Positions 59,001-63,693 of a DNA stretch of 63,693 nucleotides are shown here, piece after piece. A program made the position numbers and the translations under genes. Position 1 is the stretch's first letter. Every line of letters starts with the position of its first letter. Source of the DNA: Azospirillum melinis (GTDB taxonomy: Bacteria; Pseudomonadota; Alphaproteobacteria; Azospirillales; Azospirillaceae). The stretch is taken from the NCBI RefSeq assembly GCF_013340935.1, contig NZ_WHOS01000040.1, positions 1 to 63,693 of the forward strand, read 5' to 3'. Below the pieces are notes generated by a model. It had not been told where the DNA came from and did no database searches. It was given only the letters and a program-made list of their open reading frames with translations.

Positions 59001-61251
59001 GGAGCCGTTCCGGAACTTCCGCTACCGGGTGATGACGGCGGCGGGGCTGCGCTATTTCAGCGTCAGCGGCCGTCCGGTCTTCGACGAGAGCGGAGAGTTC
59101 CGCGGCTACCGCGGCTCGGCCACCGACATCACCGAGCGGGAGCTGGCGGCCAACCGGCTGGCCTCCAGCGAGGCGCGCTACCGCGCCATGTTCGAGGCGG
59201 TCGGCCAGCCGATCGTCACCATCGACGAGCATGGCACCATCGACGCTTTCAACCGTGCGGCGGAGCGGCTGTTCGGCTACCGCGCGGCCGACATGGTCGG
59301 CGGGCCGATGACAAGGCTGATGCCGACCGCGATGGGCGCCGTCCATGACGGGCTGCTGGCGACCTACCGCGAGAGCGACGCCTCCGCGCCGCGCTCGGAG
59401 GTCCGGGAGCTGACCGGCCGCCGCAAGGACGGCAGCGAGTTCCCGCTGGAGGTGACCCTGGCCGGCTGGCGCGAGGGCGACCGCCGGTACGTCACCGGCG
59501 CGCTCCGCGACGTCACCGCCCAGCGCGAGATCGAGGCCAGCCTGCGCCGCGCCAAGGAGGCCGCCGATCAGGCCAACCGCGCCAAGGGCGAGTTCCTGGC
59601 GACCATGAGCCACGAAATCCGCACGCCGATGAACGGGGTGCTGGGTGCGCTCGCCCTGGTCGAGGGGCCGAACCTGAACGAGGAGCAGCGCCAGCTTCTG
59701 GACGTCGCCAACCGGTCGGGCAACGCCCTGTTGCAGATCATCGACGACATCCTCGACCTGTCCAAGCTGGAGGCCGGCAAGGCGGAGGTCGAGCCGGTGG
59801 ATTTCGAGCTGCGCGCCGTGCTGGGCGACAGCATCGACCTGCTGGAGCCGACCGCCTGCGGCCGCGGCCTGATCCTGACGCGGGAGGTGGCGGCCACCGT
59901 GCCCGACCGGGTGCGGGCCGACCTGCGCCGCATCCGGCAGGTGCTGGTCAATCTGGTCGGCAACGCGCTGAAATTCACCAACCGGGGCGGGGTGTCCGTG
60001 CGGGTCGGGCTGGAGGGGACCGGGACGGAAGCGGCAGCACTGGCGGCAGATGGCGGCTTCTTCCTGCGATTCGAGGTGGCCGACACCGGAATTGGCATTC
60101 CGGAGAATGTGCAGGAGACCCTGTTCCGCCGCTTCACCCAGGCCGACAGCTCCACCACGCGGCGCTTCGGCGGCACCGGGCTGGGGCTGGCGATCAGCCG
60201 GGAACTGGTGACGCTGATGGGCGGGCGCATCGGTGTGGTCAGCACCGAGGGCAAAGGCAGCACCTTCTGGTTCACCGTCCGCTGCGAACCCGCCGCCGAT
60301 CCGTCGGCGGGGGGGCCGACCGTGCCCTGCGCTCCGGAACCGGTGCCGGCGCCCGGGGGCGGGGCGGCGGGCGGAACCGCGCAGCCGGCCGGCCTGCATG
60401 TCCTGGTCGCCGAGGACAACGAGATCAACCGCGACATCGTCATCACCATGCTGCGCCGCGCGGGCCATCGCGTGACGGCGGTGGAGGACGGGTTGCAGGC
60501 GGTGCGTCTGGTGGAGGAGGGCGGGTTCGACCTCGTCCTGATGGACGTGCAGATGCCGGTGATGGACGGGGTCACCGCGACCCGGCACATCCGCACCATG
60601 CCGGGCGAGGCCGCCCGCCTCCCCATCGTGGCGCTGACCGGCAACGTCATGCCCGGCCACCGCGCCGAGTATCTCGCCGCCGGCATGACCGCCTATCTGA
60701 CCAAGCCCATCGTGTCTGCCGACCTGTTCGACGTGCTGGCCTCGGTGGCCGCGTCGCGGGCGGCCGGCGGGACATGGGGGGACTCCGGTCTGCCGCCGCG
60801 GGCGCCCATGGCATCCACTTCCCCGGAAACCCCTTTGCCCGCCCCGTCCGATGCTGAGGCCTGGCGCGCTGCGCCGCTGCTGGATGACGGGCAGGCCTCG
60901 TCGCTGCGCGCGGTGATCGGCGAGGAGGCCTGGGCGCAGACGGTGATCGCCTTCCGGCGGACGGTGGGCGACAGCGTGGCCGCCATCCGCACTGCGGCCG
61001 GGCGGGAGGAGGGCGCCGTGCCGCCGGTCCGCATCGCCCACACGCTCAAGGGAACGGCCGCCAACATCGGCGCCGTGCGCCTGAGCCGTCTGGCTTCGCT
61101 GCTGGAACAGCGGGCGCTCGGCCATGGCGGCTGGACGGCCGGAGATCCGCACTGCGAAGCGCTCGAGGGCGTCGCCGAGGCCACGCTGGAGGCCCTGGCG
61201 TCCCGGTTCCAGCCGGCGGACGATGCCGCGCTGGAGCAGGAGACGGCCTGA
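56068..61251 (+). CDS. Giant phosphorelay hybrid kinase with N-terminal pseudokinase region
   Basis: 1,727 residues. N part: helices about 30-85, coiled coil, HisKA-like IVHDMNNALGAVSGYADFL (His 168), a decayed ATPase region (about 220-430) lacking N and G boxes, then a receiver-like fold from about 464 in which the phospho-acceptor is glycine (VVIGPG, residue 516). C part is complete: helix about 594-616, dCache-type sensor, helix about 871-890, two PAS domains (about 908-1030, 1031-1155), HisKA MSHEIRTPMNGVLG (His 1182), HATPase (NLVGNALKF, DTGIGIPEN, GGTGLGLAIS), receiver (Asp 1493 in LVLMDVQMPVMDG) and Hpt (His 1658 in IAHTLKGTAANIG). One protein thus contains a whole relay. An ATG at 56113 (MPTPQ) or 56092 may be the true start. 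Confidence 0.9.
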   Translation: MGPHSESPMSPSDHSMPTPQTVRAVPVAGASSIAAPAISALCGAAVLLLSALDPLREAAPLALPLMAAGCGAAAGLTLLSVWNAGRRKAARDKAAESASFSVPSPSTFPGPVPPPERPDPDMAAAATVRIAALEEALRQRDRQAAERLRSQQLAAMDVRAELACAIVHDMNNALGAVSGYADFLVSDLPADSPQADYASRVLTTVTRVGPGLRRLVSAARMEPVPLKPERAIGILDEAAALLRTVPVQPGSLAVRHDPGVPDPVCNAGLLARTLAGLAAEILAASGRAGDARLCLRALVPAQSGAGLGAGLGSELLADQDDPDRDAAGWTVRPLLTPLHGPHILFELRVDGPPLADDVLSMLVDPLLSARACYRRGQSEREGSAPWPAALLTARLHDGGLSLLTHPVEGTAVRLHIPGVPAPLRTARAATPQPENATPQQPQQAAPLLPQRVPGPATRSSAPACKVLVVDADPASGDRFQTGLERQGFEVSVCDDLRDALDVVADEPGFFDAVVIGPGLSALPAGLALAGRLKALRPDLLCVLYGAAGPELPGAGAGPLHVEAGGPADLLLPLPVDLPRLPPAALMRGRLHLQGFIAAIWTATLVIAAGLWAAALTLAHYDDAEAMARAERDSGNLARVVAEQATRTIAEADQVLLFLIDDYHEHGDKWTQGITQMLRQAVERSSILVQLAVIDGHGDLIHTSVEDAPVRIHLADREHFRVHANNPAAGLFIGKPVFGRASGKWSIQLTRRISNSDGSFAGVLVASMDPFYFSRSLEELDVGPNGAVAIVGTDGILRARSLMNDRIVGRDVGESPTLQMARLRPNGFVRTASVIDGIARLQSFRTLASYPLIVTAAFDEGSFLADTRRRQRVYLLAAAACSAGLIGLALLATRQTARLAALARQLAQSEERFRDQAETASDWFWEMDADLRFSNLAGPLVPHVVNGTLPIGLRREDVALREPGDAPKWEQHRQAMERREPFRNFRYRVMTAAGLRYFSVSGRPVFDESGEFRGYRGSATDITERELAANRLASSEARYRAMFEAVGQPIVTIDEHGTIDAFNRAAERLFGYRAADMVGGPMTRLMPTAMGAVHDGLLATYRESDASAPRSEVRELTGRRKDGSEFPLEVTLAGWREGDRRYVTGALRDVTAQREIEASLRRAKEAADQANRAKGEFLATMSHEIRTPMNGVLGALALVEGPNLNEEQRQLLDVANRSGNALLQIIDDILDLSKLEAGKAEVEPVDFELRAVLGDSIDLLEPTACGRGLILTREVAATVPDRVRADLRRIRQVLVNLVGNALKFTNRGGVSVRVGLEGTGTEAAALAADGGFFLRFEVADTGIGIPENVQETLFRRFTQADSSTTRRFGGTGLGLAISRELVTLMGGRIGVVSTEGKGSTFWFTVRCEPAADPSAGGPTVPCAPEPVPAPGGGAAGGTAQPAGLHVLVAEDNEINRDIVITMLRRAGHRVTAVEDGLQAVRLVEEGGFDLVLMDVQMPVMDGVTATRHIRTMPGEAARLPIVALTGNVMPGHRAEYLAAGMTAYLTKPIVSADLFDVLASVAASRAAGGTWGDSGLPPRAPMASTSPETPLPAPSDAEAWRAAPLLDDGQASSLRAVIGEEAWAQTVIAFRRTVGDSVAAIRTAAGREEGAVPPVRIAHTLKGTAANIGAVRLSRLASLLEQRALGHGGWTAGDPHCEALEGVAEATLEALASRFQPADDAALEQETA

Positions 61252-61374
61252 CGCAACGAATACTCTGCCGGCTGTTACTTTGTTTCCAAAGATATTTCAT
61301 AGAGTTTCTCAAGAAGAGCAGCGACTTCGCGTCGGTTTTTCATCCATTGGCAAGTGTTTTCAGTGATCAAATTT

Positions 61375-61389
61375 TCTAGATGGTCTAGA
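61375..61389. promoter_or_regulatory. Paired TCTAGA palindromes upstream of the MCP gene
   Basis: TCTAGA-TGG-TCTAGA, a symmetric 15-base element in an AT-rich 195-base intergenic stretch, about 60-75 bases before the chemoreceptor start. It is unusual in this GC-rich background and may be an operator. Confidence 0.4.
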
Positions 61390-61447
61390 GTATATGTTCT
61401 CGGTTTACGCCGATCATTCGTACTCTTAACCAATAAAGTCCTTAATC

Positions 61448-63513
61448 ATGATGGCTGTCGGCAACATTCTCCACGTCATCTCGATCCGGGCGAAGGTCGT
61501 GGCGGTCGCGGTGTTCGTCTTCGCTGCGGTCGGCCTGTCCTCGGTTCTCACCATGCGCGACATGAACCGGCAGACCGACCATCTGTCGGAGGTGCAGCAC
61601 GACACGCATGACCTGGTCGCCAGCGTCATCCCCCTGGTTTCCCTGGTCGGGGAGATCCGGTTCGACGTGGTGCAGACACAGCAGTGGCTGACCGACGTTT
61701 CCGCCACCCGCGGGCTGGACGGCATGAACGACGGTCCGGAAAAGGCCGCCGACTATGCCCGCAGGTTCGAGGAGCACACCGCCAAGGCCACCGAACTGGC
61801 ACGGGCGCTGACCCTGCCCCAGGTGGTCGACGAGATCGGGCGCGCCCGCAAGGCCTTCGGTCCCTATTACGAGATGGGGCGGCGCATGGCGCAGGCCTAT
61901 GTCGACGGCGGGCCGGAGGCCGGCAACCGGATCATGGGCGAATTCGACAGCGTCGCCGACGCCATAGGCGACAGCATGGAGGCGTTGGGCGCCAGCGTCG
62001 TCGCCCTCAGTGCCGACCGGCTGAAGGAGCTGACCGGCGGCATCGGGGCGGTGCGGGAGGCGGCCGACGGGCTGCGCTGGACCCTGATCGGCGCCGGGCT
62101 GGTGATCCTGCTGATGGCCTCGGCCTGCGTCGTCTTCCTGGAGGCGGCGATGATCCGTCCGCTGGAGCGGCTGCGCCGTGCCATGGCGGCGCTGGCCGGC
62201 GGCGATCTGGAGGTCGAGGTCGGCCTGAGCGAGCGCCGGGACGAGATCGGCCATATGGCCGACACCGTCCGCGTCTTCCAGCAGGGCGCGCAGGAGAACG
62301 CCCGGCTGCGCCTTGCCCAGGAGGAGACCCGCCGCCGGGGCGAGGAGGAGCGGCGCCAGGCGCTGGAGGCGATGGCGGAGAAGGTGGAGCGCGAGACCCG
62401 CGTCGCCGTCGATCATGTCGCCGAACGGACCAGCCGCATGAGCGGCAATGCCGGCGCCATGGCGGAATCGGCGGTGCAGGTCAGCGACAACGCCCAGAAC
62501 GTCGCCGCCGCCCAGCAGGCGTTGAGCAACGCCGAGACCGTCGCCGCCGCGACGAAGGAACTGTCGGCCTCCATCGGCGACATCGGCATGCAGGTGTCCA
62601 CCGCCACCCAGGTCACCGGCCGCGCGGTGGAGCGGGCGGGGCTGGCCCGCTCCACCATCGAACGGCTGTCGGCATCGGTCGAGCGCATCGGTGCCGTCGC
62701 CCGGCTGATCGGCGACATCGCCAGCCAGACCAACCTGCTGGCGCTGAACGCCACCATCGAGGCGGCGCGGGCCGGCGATGCCGGGCGGGGCTTCGCCGTC
62801 GTGGCGAACGAGGTGAAGAACCTCGCCAGCCAGACCGCGCGGTCCACCGAGGAGATCGGCTCGCTGATCGCCGAGGTGGAGTCGGTGACCGCATCGGCGG
62901 TCGGCGTCGTCAGCGAGGTGGCGGAAACCATCGACGAGGTGGCCGGGATTTCCTCCTCCATCGCCGCCGCGGTGGAGGAGCAGGCGGCGGCGACTCAGGA
63001 GATCGCCCGCTCGGTCAGCCAGACCAGCGACGCGGCGAAGGAGGTGTCGCTGCGATCGGCCGCGTTTCCGCCGAGGCCGACTCAACCCAGAACCGCGCTG
63101 GCGAGGTGCGGGCGGTGGCGGAGGACGTCGCCAGCGGCATCGACGCCCTGCGCAATGTGCTGATCCGGGTGGTGCGAACCGCCACCACCGACGTCGACCG
63201 CCGCCAGCGCCCGCGTTTCGCCGTGTCGATGGGCTGCGGTCTGGAGGTTGCCGGTGCGGGCCCGGTGCGCGCCGTCGTCGCCAACCTGTCGGCGGGCGGC
63301 GCGATGCTGACCGGCGCTCCCGACCATGTGACCGGCGGGATGGTGACCCTGCGGATCGACGGGGTGTCGCGGCCGCTCACGGCGCGGGTCAAGTCCAGCG
63401 AGCGCGGCCGGCTGCATGTGAAGTTCGATCTGTCCGACGCCGACCGTGAGGCGTTCGAGCGCGAGGTGGAGCGCCTGACCCGCGGCCTGACGCCGATGGC
63501 CGCCGTTGCGTGA
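61448..63513 (+). pseudogene. Methyl-accepting chemotaxis protein with C-terminal PilZ domain, frameshifted
   Basis: The reading frame from ATG 61448 encodes helix about 13-33, a periplasmic four-helix-type sensor, second helix near 215-237, HAMP (RLRRAMAALAGGDLEVEVG) and the signalling hairpin QTNLLALNATIEAARAG. At about 63053 it slips into a wrong frame and stops at 63163. From 63055 the next frame continues naturally as IGRVSAEADSTQNRAGEVRA to a stop at 63513, ending in a PilZ domain (DRRQRPRF, VANLSAGGAML). One missing base in CTGCG-ATCGGC explains the break. The intact form would be a cyclic-di-GMP-binding chemoreceptor like Azospirillum Tlp1. It is either a real mutation or a sequencing error. 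Confidence 0.85.
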
Positions 63514-63540
63514 CGTTGCGTGACGTTGCGTGACGCAACG
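63505..63540 (+). repeat. Three 10-base tandem repeats ending in a hairpin
   Basis: GTTGCGTGAC three times (63505-63534) followed by GCAACG; CGTTGCG-TGA-CGCAACG forms a seven-pair hairpin at 63524-63540. The MCP-PilZ stop codon lies in the first unit. It may be a terminator for that gene or simple slippage. Confidence 0.55.
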
Positions 63541-63693
63541 TGATCCGGGGCTTGGCGGAGGCCGGCCTGCAGCCCGCCCCTGCAGCCCTTCATCGGGCTT
63601 TAGGGGCCGGCCGCCTCAGCCCGCCCCTCCGGGCGGTGAAACGCAGCGGCGCGGCGGGCTGGATCCGGCACATGAAGGCGCGGCGGCCGTCGG

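Noticed and set aside
56110..61152. A 1,680-codon minus-strand frame opposite the giant kinase
   Set aside because: Same explanation: biased third positions remove stops. Its translation contains no domain motif, whereas the plus strand has a full set.
63541..63693. Partial gene at the right edge on either strand
   Set aside because: A minus-strand frame ending at 63591 and a plus-strand ATG at 63672 are both open to the edge, but neither has enough sequence or a ribosome site to support a call.

Overview
The window looks like a chromosomal or large-replicon segment from a high-GC alphaproteobacterium, most likely Azospirillum or a close relative. That placement is an inference. It rests on strong GC third-position bias, the dense two-component/chemotaxis content, a chemoreceptor carrying a C-terminal PilZ domain (as in Azospirillum Tlp1), and a plant-associated catabolic repertoire (pectin/uronate plus phenylacetate). 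No rRNA, tRNA, CRISPR array, prophage or insertion sequence was recognised.

0-14.6 kb is a uronate (pectin-breakdown) island. One minus-strand operon carries uxaC-uxaA-DMT transporter-kdgK and a second carries kduI-kduD-kdgF, with a methylglyoxal synthase gene and three paralogous FCD-type GntR regulators. Six AT-rich sites built on the core ATATTAGTAT lie in front of these units, including one at the left edge that must serve a gene outside the window. Together the enzymes convert glucuronate/galacturonate and unsaturated uronates to 2-keto-3-deoxygluconate and on to KDPG; uxaB and an aldolase are not in view. Inserted in this island is a divergent bdcA/bdcR-like pair (SDR plus TetR) with two copies of a TetR-type operator.

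14.6-19.7 kb holds an SsuA/THI5-like ABC importer (ATPase, two permeases, binding protein), then a pair of inverted REP-like hairpin elements and a MarC-family gene. 19.7-31.8 kb is a complete-looking minus-strand phenylacetate operon paaABCDE-paaN-paaG-paaH-paaI-paaJ-paaK. It has a Crp/Fnr-type regulator upstream and an FNR-like box in front of paaA. The ring-cleavage hydrolase domain normally fused in PaaZ is absent.

32-45.5 kb contains a sensor pair (solo periplasmic binding protein plus hybrid kinase), OsmC, small proteins (one of only 55 residues), an HNH protein, rimO, a MarR regulator, two minus-strand genes of poorly known function and dnaE. 45.5-53.3 kb holds a lipoprotein, an EamA exporter, a hybrid kinase, a DUF2892-type membrane protein, gamma-glutamyltransferase and two small proteins.

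53.3-63.7 kb is a signalling block: an HD-GYP response regulator overlapping a receiver protein, a divergent LuxR-type response regulator, a 1,727-residue phosphorelay kinase, and an MCP-PilZ chemoreceptor. The N-terminal third of the large kinase looks like a decayed second hybrid kinase, and the chemoreceptor is split by a one-base frameshift. With bdcA, three loci in the window bear on cyclic di-GMP.
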